This document shows, piece by piece, positions 1 through 12,293 of a stretch of DNA of 64,000 nucleotides. The DNA comes from Megaustenia siamemsis (taxonomy: Eukaryota; Mollusca; Gastropoda; Stylommatophora; Ariophantidae), in NCBI GenBank assembly GCA_032433765.1, contig JAVIAB010000051.1:82013340-82077339 (forward strand), given 5' to 3'. The translations under genes were made by a program, and so were the position numbers. The first letter of the stretch is position 1, and each line of letters begins with the position of its first letter. Below the pieces are notes generated by a model, which made no database searches, was not told the DNA's origin, and saw only the letters and a list, made by a program, of their open reading frames with translations.

Positions 1-1218
1 GCTTCACGGAAATCCAGTATTAGAGTAAATAGGATAGTATCAAAGCAAATCAATCAATTTAAATATCTGGACACTAATTCATTTTTAAATGGTAAATGAA
101 TAGAGGTTAGATATCGAAGAGCTCGGACAATGGTTTCATGCCAAAGAATGAAAAAAGATACACAATCCATTTTTTTTCCCAGATTTAAAAAAAAAACCAG
201 TTCTTTGGTTTTATGTACAGCTAGACTTGATGTATGTAAGTGAACTCTAGATAATCGGACATTAATCAATACAACTGTTGGAGGCCACAGAAATGTGGTT
301 TTACAAAATAATGTCGCGAATACCATAGGCATAGCGGGGGATATTCAGAGGGGGCAACGGAGGCCACGACTTTAATATTTTATCAAAATGCATAGCACAA
401 TCACATTCCAGCTCAAAGAGTTAAATGTCAGTGTGCAACCAGCCCCTATGTCCGAGAGTCTGCTGTTTTATATATAGTTATATAATTCTAGTCGCTACTA
501 ATTAAAATACTTCCATGTTAACAAAGGGGTCAAAGCTACTACAACCTCAAACAGGCATCTATCGACCGTGCAATGTGTATGAGAGCTAAATATACCATTT
601 CTGCAATCAGCTCCTCGTTGTTATGACAACAAGAGAGTAATCAATAAAATGGCATTCTATTTCTTCATTGAAACTTATAGAAGCATAGTCAATAGTAAGT
701 TGGCTTATCTAATGCCAACTTTGAACTACTGCGCTGCGTTTTATATATTAAAAATGTAACAAAACTGTCAGAGATGTTAATGACAAGCAATATAACCGTA
801 TAACACCAAATTCAAATAAAAACTAAGATATTATGATGTAATTATAATTGTTGGTGTAGTTAGTCTAAGGCCCCGGTATCACTGCAAACGAGTTTAAACT
901 TTTAAAGCAGTTTCTTGCTACCAGCTTTACCGCAGCATTACAATTATTTGCCTGTTCCCTACCAAGAAAAAAAAAGTTAGAAGCTGATAATGCATATTAT
1001 GACAACTGGACAAACTGAGGAAAGGAAAGACAGAAAGAAATAAAGAGAAAAGATACAAGGAGAAAAGATTCAAGACTGTTTCATAAAATCGTTTGGTATG
1101 TATACAGAACTAAAATAAAACGATAGAGATATGACCACTTACACCACCAAACACGGCTCTAGATAATGATAATCGTAGTTTAGAGTGAGAACATTTGTGC
1201 GAGTTTACTATTACAATA
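1..1218. other. No gene seen
   Basis: A+T-rich with no supported exon. A short stretch at 872-892 (GGCCCCGGTATCACTGCAAA) matches one end of family G, so an eroded or end-only copy may lie here. Confidence 0.6.
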
Positions 1219-1350
1219 GCAAAGTCTGATTATATTAACTACCCCTACAGCAAAGTCTGATTATATTAACTACCCCTACTGCAAAGTCTGATTATATTGA
1301 CTAACCCTACAGTAAAGTCTGATTATATTAACTACCCCTACAGTAAAGTC
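1219..1350. repeat. 31-bp tandem repeat, ~4 copies
   Basis: Units start AAAGTCTGATTATATTAACT at 1221, 1252, 1283, 1314 and 1345. Confidence 0.9.
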
Positions 1351-2320
1351 AGTGTCAATATAAGGCTTCTGTAGTCTATTATTTTGGTGTATTGTTCAAC
1401 AGTGATACGTTTCTATCAACATAATGGGCACTAGTGAAGTGTCGAAGAGATTAATAAGAATAGTTTAAAATGTCGATAACTCTCAAGAGTATCTCAGAAA
1501 GTTATTTAAACGATCTCAATTCCCATCTTATTACCAAGGGAGACGATTTATTAACGTGTTCCCCGCGTTTCCCTTTTGTCTGTGCCTTTATATCAAACAA
1601 TTCATATTATTTTTAACGCGGTTTGAATTCCATCCTTATACTTCCTGCCGAACGAACATTTTTTTTTTCTTTAATGAGTAGCCTACTCACTATGCTGCTG
1701 GAAGCAGTAACACCAAGAAAATAGTGCAAAACCTCACGCATCACATGCTGCGACAGGACTACTTTTTTTTCTTCTCTAGCACATCAGAACGTATGTCACG
1801 TCACAGCCTATATTGATTTCCCGAGTGCACGATTTACAACATATTTCTTGATTAAAAAAGAAAGAAAGCGGGACAGAAAGTCGGCACTGGGCGTGATACT
1901 GACCACATTACTCAAAAAATAATGCGCCGATGACAGTCACTGCATTAACAGGACTGAACAGAACTAAAATAAACCTCATCAATCAACCCACACAGCAAGA
2001 TTAGACTTTGGCTCACAGCTTTTATCTTTTATATGCCTGAGATACATAAGTCCTTCCCTACATATAGAATTAGAAATACAAAAGACTCTGTGAAAATAGC
2101 GTGTTTTTGTTTGAGGTCTCTCATTTAGAGGCGACATCACAAAAAGAAAGAAAAAAGTATTTATTTCTTCTTTATTTACTTCCTCCTATACTCATTAGGG
2201 TAGCGAGGAATTTACAAAGTTCTGGTTCTCGCCCTTCTGATGTCACAGCTGTTTATCACAGATATTTTAGCTTATATGCTCCTGTGTGACTTTCCATGGC
2301 GGTAATATATGTATATATAT
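1351..2320. other. No gene seen
   Basis: No splice-supported coding sequence. The frame at 2101-2289 has no recognisable features. Confidence 0.6.
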
Positions 2321-2498
2321 GGGGAGCCGCGATAGCTCAGTGGTTAGTGATTATTTTTCTGGGAAAGTAAAGCAGCATGGGCGTAATACCGACCACATTA
2401 CCCCAAAAATCATGTGCTGAAGGTCTGTAAAATATAGGGTCACTAACACCACATTTCCCTATACGCCACTTGGTGTGACGGTGGTACTTTACCTTTAC

Positions 2499-2500
<2 letters not shown>
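2321..2500 (+). mobile_element. SINE1 copy, B-box region deleted
   Basis: It begins GGGGAGCCGCGATAGCTCAG with the pol III A-box-like TAGCTCAGTGGTTAG. The part with the B box is missing, then GGGAAAGTAAAGCAGCATGG to CCACTTGGTGTGACGG follows. Confidence 0.8.

Positions 2501-2502
<2 letters not shown>

Positions 2503-2552
<50 letters not shown>
2503..2552. repeat. (TA)n microsatellite
   Basis: About 25 TA units between SINE1 and a LINE-C fragment. Confidence 0.95.
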
Positions 2553-2553
<1 letters not shown>

Positions 2554-2733
2554 CTGAGGGAAGAAGAGATAGAGGGAAGCAAAGAGAAAAAATACAAGAT
2601 AGCTTAAGAGAATGGCTTGGCAGAAGGTCAACAACAGAAATGATAAATAACTGTCGAGATCGAAAGTTGTGGAGAGACATAATCACCTACGCCCGCAGGC
2701 CCGGTACTTGATGATGATGATGATGATGATGAT
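2553..2733 (+). mobile_element. LINE-C 3' fragment in an AT repeat
   Basis: Plus strand, RRDRGKQREKIQDSLREWLG to CRDRKLWRDIITYA and the end GGCCCGGTACTTGATGATG. TA repeats flank both sides. Confidence 0.7.
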
Positions 2734-2786
2734 ATATATACATATATATAATATACATTCTAAATTGTTAGAAGAAGCTGTATCTT

Positions 2787-3052
2787 AAATAGGTAGAATT
2801 AGATTGAACGATAAAGAAAACAACTAAATATGAAAAGAGAACTACTAAACACAATTCAGACAAGACCAATCAGATTTGTTGGGGCATGTTAAAAGACACA
2901 GCAGCCGACTAAAAGTAATCTTGGAAGGGAAAATACAAAGTAAAAGAGGCAGAGGTATACCAAGACAACATCGTCCAAAGCCAAGAGACAGAGCGGAATG
3001 GCGCTCCATGGTAGTTATTAACCTTCGATGCGGAGACGGTACTCAATGATGA
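2787..3052 (+). mobile_element. LINE-A 3' fragment
   Basis: Plus-strand 3' end (KRELLNTIQTRPIRFVG to the ATGGTAG..CCTTCGATGCGG end) with a short GATGATG tail. TGTATCTT at 2779-2786 and 3053-3060 is a likely 8-bp duplication. Confidence 0.7.
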
Positions 3053-3216
3053 TGTATCTTGAAATGTTAAAACCTTTTCGGGTTAAAAATATAATATTAC
3101 ACTGGCCGAAGCTCTCGGATTTGCCAGACTTTTATATTTCTGCTACGAGTATTAACTATCAAAATATCACATAAATATTAACTGCGATGAGTTCACAGAG
3201 GCTGTTTCTTAAGTTT

Positions 3217-3556
3217 TTACAGAAGAATGTTGAGAATACCATGGACAGCTAAGAAGAGTAATGAAGAGGTTCTGAGAGAGGTCAAAGCAAAATGAGAGCT
3301 AGTTTCCAATGTTAGGAAGAGACAATCATCATTTTTTGGCCATGTAATGAGAAGAGAACAACTTGAATATATTGTAACAACTGGAAAAATTGAGGGACGA
3401 AGAGATAGAGGGAAGCAAAGAGAAAAAATAACAGACAGCTTAAGACAATGGCTTGGCAGAAGGTCAACAACAGAAATGATAAATAGCTGCCGAGATCGAA
3501 AGTTGTGGAGAGACATGATCACCTACGCCACTAGGCCCGGTACTTGATGATGATGA
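3217..3556 (+). mobile_element. LINE-C 3' copy
   Basis: Plus strand: FLQKNVENTMDS-like start, then MRREQLEYIVTTGKIEGRRD, the WLGRRSTTEMINSCRDRKLW block and a GATGATGATG tail. TTAAGTTT at 3209-3216 and 3557-3564 is a possible 8-bp duplication. Confidence 0.75.
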
Positions 3557-3844
3557 TTAAGTTTAGCTAAATTATTTCACGTTTTGTGTATGATATCACA
3601 AATTAAAACCGCTTCCCAAAAAAATACCAGTATAAAAATTAGGGGAATGTACTAGGTTCATAACATCTTTATTCATAAATGTCGCAAATTTTCAAGATTA
3701 TAACAAAAATGTCACTTTCAGATGAAAACAAACAGCTGTGGACAGCTTCAGCCATTGCCAGTTGATGTTGCTAAACCAGTTCTTTGATGTCTGGCTATTT
3801 TACTCTGGACCTGCTGCTTCCTCTTCTGCCTCAGTTATGTCTCA

Positions 3845-5040
3845 TCCCTAACATCTACCTCATTTCTCTCTCATCCCTGACATCTACCTTATTTCTACCT
3901 CTGACATCTACCTCATTTCTATCTCATCCTTCACATCTACCTCATTTCTATCTCATCTTTCACATCTACCTCATTTCTATCTCATCCCTGACTTCTACCT
4001 CATTTCTATCTCATCCCTGACAGCTACCCCATTTCTATCTCATCCTTCACATCTACCATATTTCTATCTCATCTTTCACATCTACCTCATTTCTATCTCA
4101 TCCCTGACTTCTACCTCATTTCAATCTCATCCCTGACATCTACCTCATTTCTATCTCATCCTTCACATCTACCTCATCTCTATCTCATCCTTCACATCTA
4201 CCTCATTTCTATCTAATCCTTCATAGCTACCTCATTTCTATCTCATCCTTCACATCTACCTGATTTCTATCTCGCCCTTCACATCTACCTCATTTCTATC
4301 TCATCCCTGACAGCTAACCCATTTCTATCTCAACCTTCACATCTAACTCATTTCTATCTCATCCCTGACAGCTAACCCATTTCTATCTCATCCCTGACAT
4401 CTACATCATTTCTATCTCATCCTTCACATCTACCTCAGTTCTATCTCATCCTTCACATCTACATCATTTCTATCTCATCCTTCACATCTACCTCAGTTCT
4501 ATCTCATCCTTCACATCTACATCATTTCTATCTCATCCTTCACATCTACCTCAGTTCTATCTCATCCTTCGCATCTACATCATTTCTATATCATCCTTCA
4601 CATCTACCTCAGTTCTATCTCATCCTTCACATCTACATCATTTCTATCTCATCCTTCACATATACCTCAGTTCTATCCCATCCTCCACATCTACCTCATT
4701 TCTATCTTATCCCTGACATCTACCTCATTTCTATCTCATCCCTGACTGTTACCTCATTTATATCTCATCCATGACAGCTAGCTCATTTATACCTCATCCT
4801 CACATCTACCTCATTTCTATCTCATCCTTCACATCTACCTCATTTATATCTCATCCCTGGCAAGTATATCACTTATATCTCATCCCTGGCAAGTGTATCA
4901 CTTATATCTCATCCCTGGCAAGTATATCACTTATATCTCATCCCTGACAAGTATATCACTTATAGCTCATGCCTGACAGCCATCTTATTTTTGACAACTA
5001 TATTATTTCCATCTCATTCCTGATAGCTATGTCATTCCTG
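3845..5040. repeat. 29-bp minisatellite, ~40 copies
   Basis: The unit is about CATCTACCTCATTTCTATCT plus CATCCTTCA, with starts at 4141, 4170 and 4199 showing a 29-bp period. Near 4855-4985 a variant with GGCAAGTATATCACTTATAT takes over. Open frames here are by-products of the period. Confidence 0.92.
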
Positions 5041-5473
5041 AAGATCGTCTAATCAATCTAAATCTCTTCAATTCCTACTCGCTTGGCCAGATTTGTTGGT
5101 CATTTTCCAGAGGCACAACTGGAAGGTGGAGTAGAATATGTGGTAGCTCATTTGCTTGCCAATCCTGCCACTCACGGCCCAGCTGTTGGTGAGAGTCGGG
5201 CAAACAGAGTAGGATATTGATCAGCTATTTGGTTGTCTTAACTAACGCAAGAAGTCTGCTATGATTTTCTGATTGCTTTACTGCAGGTGTTGGTGAGAGT
5301 CTTGGGCAGACTGGTTAGTCTGTTACCATGGCCACTGTGGGGAGATGAAGTAGGGTCTTGATAAGCTATTTATCTATTCTGACTAAAGTAGACAGCTATG
5401 ATCAGCTGGTATGGCATAGAACATAGTGCAAGGAACAATGAAAGAAGGAATAAGGAAAGGTAGACAGAAAAGA
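5041..5473. other. No gene seen
   Basis: Two related segments (GTTGGTGAGAGTCGGGCAAA at about 5185 and GTTGGTGAGAGTCTTGGGCA at about 5288) suggest an old duplication. Nothing codes. Confidence 0.55.
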
Positions 5474-5730
5474 GGGGAGCTGCAATAGCTCAGTGGTTAG
5501 TGAACTGAACTACAAAGGACAAGAGGTAGGGTTCGATCCCAGCCGACGGTTTCCGGGTTCACCCAGCCTTTAATGGGTGCCGGATTTTTTTGCTGGGAAA
5601 GTAAAACGGCACGGGCGTAATACCGACCACATTACCCCAAAAATCATGTGTTCTGTAAAATGTATGGTCACTAACACCATATTCCCTATCAGCCACTTGG
5701 CGTGACGGGGGTACTTTACCATTTTTTAGA
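5474..5730 (+). mobile_element. SINE1, full length
   Basis: A tRNA-derived SINE of about 255 bp. It has A box TAGCTCAGTGGTTAG, B box GGTTCGATCCC, then a unique body (CGTAATACCGACCACATTAC) and the end CCACTTGGCGTGACGGGGGT. The tRNA-like head cannot be given an isotype. Confidence 0.87.
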
Positions 5731-5814
5731 CAGAAAAGAAATGGGATGATAAAATCAAAGGATGGGCAGGCTCGACTTCCTATAGTCTAAAAGAATGATT
5801 GAAAATATAGATCA

Positions 5815-6372
5815 GTGGAGAAGGTTGATGAAATCTGTCAGTAGTGCTCAAGAAGAACAGGAGAACAGTTAATGAAGTATGTCAGTGTCCACAAGAGAAG
5901 GTTGATGAAATATGTAGTAGTGCTCTAGACGAACAGGAGAAGGTTAATGAAGTATGTCAGTGCCCACAAAAGAAGGTTGATGAAATTTGTCAGTAATACC
6001 TTAGACGAACAGGAGAAGGTTAATGAAGTATGTCAGTGCCCACAAGAGCAGGTTGATGAAATATGTCAGTAATACCTTAGACGAACAGGAGAAGGTTAAT
6101 GAAGTATGTCAGTGCCCACACAAGCAGGTTGATGAAATATGTAGTAGTGCTCTAGACGAACAGGAGAAGGTTAATGAAGTATGTCAGTGCCCACAAGAGA
6201 AGGTTGATGAAATCTGACAGTAATACCTTAGACGAACAGGAGAAGGTTAATGAAGTATGTCCTCACGAGCAGGTTGATGAAATCTGTCAGTAGTGCACTA
6301 TACGAACAGGAGGTTTATGAAGTGTGTCAGTGCCCACCAGAGAACGTTGATGAAATATGTCAGTAGAGTTCA
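5815..6372. repeat. 76-bp tandem repeat, ~7 copies
   Basis: GAACAGGAGAAGGTTAATGA recurs at 5931, 6007, 6083, 6158 and 6234, a period of 75-76 bp. The period is not a multiple of three, so no continuous protein is expected. A LINE-D fragment starts at its right end. Confidence 0.9.
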
Positions 6373-6781
6373 TCGGTGCTATATAGAGCCAATTCTAACC
6401 TATGGAAGCAAATCGAGGACAGAAAAAAAACAATGAAAAGACGATTAAAGGCTACAGAAATGGGATTTCTCAGAAGAATGTTGAAAGTTACCCTGAGAGC
6501 AAAAAAGACCAACGAGGAAATTCTCAAACACAAAAACGTAACTCCTAAAAGACATCAGAAAGAAACATTTTTCGTGGATATCATGAGAAGAGGAAAGTTG
6601 GAATACTTGGTTACACCTGCAAAATATAGGGAAAGAGAGATCACGGATGACAAAGAGAGAAAATACTAGATAGCTTGGGGTCATGGCCTGGAAAACAGCC
6701 AACAACAGAATTGATACGATGCACCCAAGATAGAAGACATGATCGCCTACGCCAACTGATATTGCACGTGATGATGATGAG
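6373..6781 (+). mobile_element. LINE-D 3' fragment
   Basis: Plus strand: MKRRLKATEMGFLRRMLKVT, MRRGKLEYLVTPAKY and the end CAACTGATATTGCACGTGAT with a GATGATG tail. It starts directly at the end of a 76-bp tandem array. Confidence 0.72.
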
Positions 6782-6819
6782 TGCATTATAGTGGTGCTAG
6801 TACCAGTAGTGCCACAATG

Positions 6820-6960
6820 TCAATACGGCGAGAAACAGGAGGTTCCATGTGCATTCTGTGTGTGTGTGTTAAAGAACCTTCGATAATTGGATATCAAAAA
6901 GAGTAGACCAAAAAGCTGCCCAGGCAAAATTAATAGGAAAAAAAAATCTACTAAAAACGT
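6820..6960 (+). mobile_element. SINE2 partial copy
   Basis: AACAGGAGGTTCCATGTGCA, TTAAAGAACCTTCGATAATT and GAGTAGACCAAAAAGCTGCC match the SINE2 3' half at 57360-57450. Confidence 0.55.
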
Positions 6961-8089
6961 TAAAACTCTCGATGACAAAAATGAGAGTACTTCCAAAGTC
7001 TGAAAATATTTGCCTCCATGATGTGGGGCATCTGAGCATACATATGTAGTTTGGAAAAAAAAATAGGAAAGAAAGACATTCACACAAAATAAGTCCCTTG
7101 GGACTTTGTTAGAGATATAAGGGCGGTGAACACAAAGAAACAACACAACAAATAAAGTGTCAATGGAAGAAATGATAAATAAGGAACAGTGGGGATAGAT
7201 GGGACTCAAGCTTCAAGAGCCAACTGTGGGCACTGGCAGTTGAGCTCTCGCCTGCAGGGAGAGGGGAAACAGAAAAGACCTCAAAACATGCAGACAAAAT
7301 CTTTATACGCAGAAGACAAAAATAAAATTACATCTGGAGAAGATTCAAAGAAACAGAACAAGAATGGAAGATGTTAAAGAACTATTGAGGACGACCTATA
7401 ATTTATAATCCTAACATAAAGTAAAAATATGAAAATAGAACATAATATAATCATATATATGTGAGTCCTACAAAGAGACCAACCAGCGAATAGGATTTAA
7501 ATAGAGAAGACAAACCAACCATTAAAAAAGGTGATTGTGGAAAAAAAAAAAAAAAAAGTTAAATGTTCTAGGCCAAAACTGCAAATATTGAAGCTTAATG
7601 TAAACAACGACCCAAGGAAACTTGGGCCAATTTCACTGTCTCTTCTTGGTGAACATGGCAGAGAGGTTATCAATATGCCAGACGTTGTAACCAAAAAATC
7701 AACAATAAGATTTTCACATTGGTGAAAAAAGGAACAAAAAAGTTATTGTATTTCTTCATTTACCATATTCATGATGATTGTGGTCACTACTTTCTTTTCC
7801 TTTTTGCAATTGCTCAGTTCTGTTAAATTATTTGTAGTTGTTCTTTTGCAATCAACAAATGCTGTGAGAATACCGATCAATAAGCCAGCAACAAAATAAG
7901 GATTCATGAGATATTACAGGCATTTTGAAATATAAAATCAGGAAAGGCAACAGAAAATCTAAACACTGCAAACAATATCTCCCCATGACAGGGGGAACAT
8001 AAAAAAAAAAACATCTTTAGAACTTCAATATCTCCTATTGTGTCTCCCATTTGTTTTTTTTTTTTTTTTTAGACGAACGACAGGAAACA
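6961..8089. other. No gene seen
   Basis: A-rich, with homopolymer runs at 7539-7557 and 8053-8071. Short frames lack any known motif. Confidence 0.55.
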
Positions 8090-8390
8090 GCCTGCGAGAT
8101 AAGATCGGAAATGAAGAACTGAGAAAAAAGCTAGAAATAATTGTGGCCATAGAATATATAATGAAACAACAGATAAAATGTTTGGCCACGTGATAAGGCA
8201 GAGTGATCAAAACACAATTCAATGAGGTTTCAATAAACGTTGCGAGAACACCAGACCAAAGGCCGACCATGAAAAAGAGGGATCGACGCAATACTGGAAA
8301 CACCAGTCAACATAGTGCAGCAGAGGCGAACAGAAAAGCAAAAGACCACAAATTATATCTCCCTAGGACGCTAAAGGCAAATGAGAAATG
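8090..8390 (+). mobile_element. LINE C-terminal fragment, unclassified
   Basis: Plus-strand frame: RDKIGNEELRKKLEIIV, then KCFGHVIRQSDQNT and RPKADHEKEGS. The GHVIR context is that of LINE ORF2 C-termini. Confidence 0.5.
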
Positions 8391-8771
8391 AAAGAAGAAG
8401 ATTTGTTTTGTTTCTCCCACAAAAATGTACTGCTATAATATCTCACAAAGACAGGTGTATTGAAATATCTAACAGTTACTGCTTCTTTCAGTTGAAAGCT
8501 ACTGTATGTTATGTCTTACTAAGCATTAAATGTGATTGGACAGAAATTTCATTGTCGACGCGCTTTTTTTTTTTGATGCGTTCAAGATGGCGGTGTGATT
8601 TCACTAGACCGTTGTCAACGAAGCATAATTTCATTTCTGTGAGCTTCTAGACGACGAAAATCAAACGCCCACGGTGCCTCCACGTGCCGTAGAGCTAAGT
8701 GACTGGAGTTGGCCGGTCTATAACGTGGAAACGGGTTCTGGACCGTGCGACTGAGTGAGTGCACGTGAGTC
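8391..8771 (+). other. GC-richer stretch upstream of Nimbus-like fragment
   Basis: Holds TTCAAGATGGCGGTGTG (8580-8596), close to a YY1-type CAAGATGGCGG site, and an inverted CCAAT (GATTGG, 8535). It might be a former promoter or LINE 5' region. Speculative. Confidence 0.3.
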
Positions 8772-9775
8772 TTGACCATCCGCAGCATCGACGTTCGGCG
8801 ACCATATCAATTTAGGGAAGGGTGTCAGGTTAAGAAGAGGCAAATAATGGGTGGGCCGAGCAGAAGTCATCAAACAGGTCTGTGGGCTTACCAATATCAA
8901 CGCTGGCGAGGAGTGGATACCGGTGCCTGCGTCATTCAGAGGGATATTCTCGTGTATTGTCACATTCGACAGCAAATGTAGGGAACAGGACTCAGTCGTG
9001 GTCAATGCAGAGGTCAACGGTCTCATCTGGGATAACACCGATGAGAAAGATGCAGTCATCTATATAGACGGATCTGTAATACGATACCAAAGGAGTGCAT
9101 GGGCATTTACAGCACGCTCGGCAGGCAGAATAGTCAAGGAAGACAGTGGTGCTTACGTTATGACCACGGGTAGCATGACGATGGAGGTGATGGCAGTGAC
9201 TAAGGCATTCATCTGATTAGAGCCACAAGACTACACCCACGCCTGTATACTGAGTGATTCGATGAGCTTGATAAGAAAAGTGGAGGCGGGATCTGTACGT
9301 AGGCAATGGGTAGAGTCATTACAGAAGTAATGAGGTAGTAAGGTCACCTTTGTCTACGTCCCTGGACAAGCGGGAGTACGGGGAAATGAAAGAGTGGACA
9401 GGTTGGCTAGCTGCGCTATTGTTGAGGAGGGTCAACCAGAGGATCGTGTCGACATCATCAATGTCCTCCCGAAAGTGGGAAGGACACACTACTTCGACAA
9501 CCATGAGTCCACGTCACTCCATCGGTTGAAAGAGATGGGAGTTAAGATGGGCACTGCCATAAACGAGAAACTTTGTGGGCGTGTATAAGAAGACTAATCA
9601 ACCAACACAGAAGTGGAGTCGTCAGTCGCTGGACACTGCGAAACTTGCTGAGGAGGGGATCTGAGCACCTATGGACATGTTCGGAGTGCAATGTTGATGA
9701 CCCGCTAATAACTCAATGTCATTGTTTATACCACCACTGGGTACAATACATAAGACAGCAATTGGGATGAAAGAA
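8772..9775 (+). mobile_element. Nimbus-like LINE RNase H fragment
   Basis: Plus-strand 3' part of the RNase H-bearing LINE. The frame reads AVIYIDGSVIRYQRSAWAFT, TMEVMAV, ILSDSMS, FVYVPG and GNERVDRLAS and then a C-terminal KMGTA to SEHLWTC block. The four acidic catalytic positions are kept, but a stop after KAFI and others near 9330 and 9588 disable it. The 3' end has CTAATAACTCAA. It points toward the copy at 10371-12290, tail to tail. Confidence 0.8.
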
Positions 9776-10370
9776 GTCAATGGACATATAGCAGAGTGCA
9801 TGCATCAAGATTAGTGATCAGCGCATTTTATTCCCTTCTATTTATAGTTTCAATGTGGTCAGGGCATGCCAATATCCACTCCACCGAACATTCCAGCATT
9901 TCTTGAAGTATTTTCAGACTTTAAGCTTTTGCAGACTGACTGTCCCTGTAAGGCATTGACTGTAGAAACCATCTGACATTTGTCAAGATTAAATGTCAAC
10001 ATATTCTATTCTATTTATGGGCTCAGTTTAATTCCATCAGAGGATTCCTATATCCTCTCAAAGCGTATGCATACCAAGTATCATTATAAGGTGTTGATTG
10101 TAGATACATCTGACATTTTATCAAGATAATTGATCAACAACTGACTAGACAACTGACTAAGACCCTAATCCATATCCTCGTTGCTCTAGAGACAGGCTAA
10201 CCGGTCTACCCAAATCAACAAAGATAAATTGGTACCCAAAAATGTAGTACTCAGCTGAAGATATGTGTTGGGCGGTCAAAGGGTGGTGATACTACAGCTT
10301 TCTGTCAACAACATAAACCAACTATACACACGTGGCATCCGTTTAAGGGTGGACAGAGTTACTAAGTTAT
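9776..10370. other. Between two convergent Nimbus-like copies
   Basis: No gene. An imperfect duplication (GCATTGACTGTAGAAACCAT at about 9953 and GTGTTGATTGTAGATACATC at about 10092) is visible. Confidence 0.55.
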
Positions 10371-12290
10371 TGAGTTATTAGCGGGTCATCATCATTGCAC
10401 TCCGAACATGTCCATAGGTGCTCAGATCAACTCCTCAGCAAGTCCCACAGCGCCAGGCGACTGACGACTCCAGTTCTGTGTTGGTTGAAAGTTCTCTTAT
10501 ACGCCCATTAAGTTTCTCGTTTCTGGCTGTGCCCATCTTAACTTCCATCTCTTTCATCCGAAGGAGTGACGTGGACTCATGGTTGACGAAGTCCTGTGCC
10601 CTTCCCATATCTCGGAGGGCATTGATGATTTCCGCCCGATCCATTGGTTGACCGTCTTCAACGACAGCACAACTAGACAACCTGTCCGCTCTTCAATTTC
10701 CCCGTACTCCAGCATGCCCAGGGACGTAAACAAAGATGACTCTACATATTTTTTTAAGTTTGCAATGAATCTACCCTTTGCCTAGGTATATAACCCGCCT
10801 CCACATTTTTTATCCTGCTCATCGAATCACTTAGTATGCAGGGGTGGGTGTAGTCTTGTAACTCTAACCAGAGGAATGTCCTTGTATTGACCACGACTGA
10901 GTCCTGTTCCCTACATTTCCTGTCGAGTGTGACGACAATAAACGAAAATGTGCCCCTGAATGACGTAGGCACCAGTATCTTCCCTGTCGATATACCAGAA
11001 TATCATCAGCAAAAGGTATAGTTCTTCCCTTCCCATCCAGCTGTTGTTCCGTGATCGTTATTGTGTACACGTTAAACGAAACTGGTGACAATGGTGAGCT
11101 TTGTGGCAGCCCTGGACAAATTGATGTTGGCACGGGCGACCAACTTCCACATCTGAGTATCACCTTCCTCTGAAACAGTGCTGCAGCGATCCATCTAATG
11201 AGGAAGGAGTGCACCGCCAGTTTGAGAAACATGTTCATGAGGTATTCAAATTGTACTCTGTTGTATGCATCCTCCAGATCTATAGCAGCAGTACATGTCT
11301 CCTCTCGTTTGTGGACGTCTTCGAAGACGTCATAGTCGAAGACTGCTGCATTGAGCCATGTCTCTTTGTTATATCTATAACTGCCGAGTGTGGGTGGGAA
11401 TACACGTTTCTGTTCAAGGTGACTAATGAGGACACGGGCAACCATTTTGTCAAGTACCTTGCCCGCAGTGTTCTGCATCGTGATGATTCTGTAGGCACTG
11501 ATCTAAGAATGGTCCTTGTTTGGCTTCGGTAGCAAGTAGCTGTGTAGCCACTCCACCTTAATCTGGCATTAAACTCTAGCCAGTTTTTTCAAGTCGTCGT
11601 CAGCTAAATCGCCTATGTCGTCGTATTGAACACCATCTGTACAAGGAGCAGTGTTGTGTGACCTTTTAAGTGTTGTGCGAATGGTATCGGTTGTGATTGT
11701 GAGATCTTCTCCCAGCAGTACCTCATCACACAATTCTGCAAGTGACTCCCGTATCCTCATTCTTACAGCCTTATTTCTTTAGTCAGTCTGCTCAATGTAG
11801 CGGACAAGCAGGGCCTTCCCTTTGCTCTCATCAGATTTGTCCCATATCTGACTTGTGCTCTGAAAGTCTGGTATGCTTGTGTCGTGTTGTGCCATTCATG
11901 CTCTGGTAAAGGTGTCAGAATGTGGCTAGCGATTTTTCTGACCACACTTTTTTTCAGAAATCATCCCGCATGGCATCCTTAGCCTGCTTAGCACATAGTT
12001 TAAAGAGCATAATTTTCTGGTCGACCACTCCTTTCAGACGCTCCTATAGCCCAGTTTTTTTGTTCTCCCATTCTTTCTGTCATGTCTTGGCCGTTTGTTT
12101 CTTGTTCCGCCAAGCTCCTCGACCTCTACTTTCCACCAGGGTGGCTGCGTCCATCTCTCCTGCGAGGGACGCCCTGTTTCCTATGTTTGATTTTGCTAAT
12201 GACGTCCTGGTTTGTTACCCTATAGTGCAATGTGTGAATCTTGCTTTTCTGGCTTCTATTTTGTATTTTCTCAGTTTAAAAAAAAAAAAA
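10371..12290 (-). mobile_element. Nimbus-like LINE, RT and RNase H C-terminus
   Basis: Minus-strand copy reading from about 12290. It has linker pieces (VRKIASHILTPLPEHEW; ESLAELCDEVLLGEDL), then RT with MQNTAGKVLDKMV, AIDLEDAYNRV (motif A), GLPQSSPLSPVSFNVYT (motif B) and PFADDILVY (motif C). Much of the thumb and RNase H core is deleted near 10800-10980. The end CAVVEDGQPMDRAEI to KMGTARNEK reaches the tail at 10371. Several frameshifts make it a pseudogene-like copy. Confidence 0.8.
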
Positions 12291-12293
12291 GTT

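Noticed and set aside
54..332. 92-codon minus-strand frame
   Set aside because: No recognisable domain or splice context; composition like the surrounding non-coding DNA.
2475..2711. Frames with Tyr-Ile repeats (also at 25136, 60655, 61482 and 61646)
   Set aside because: These come from TA microsatellites fused to LINE ends.
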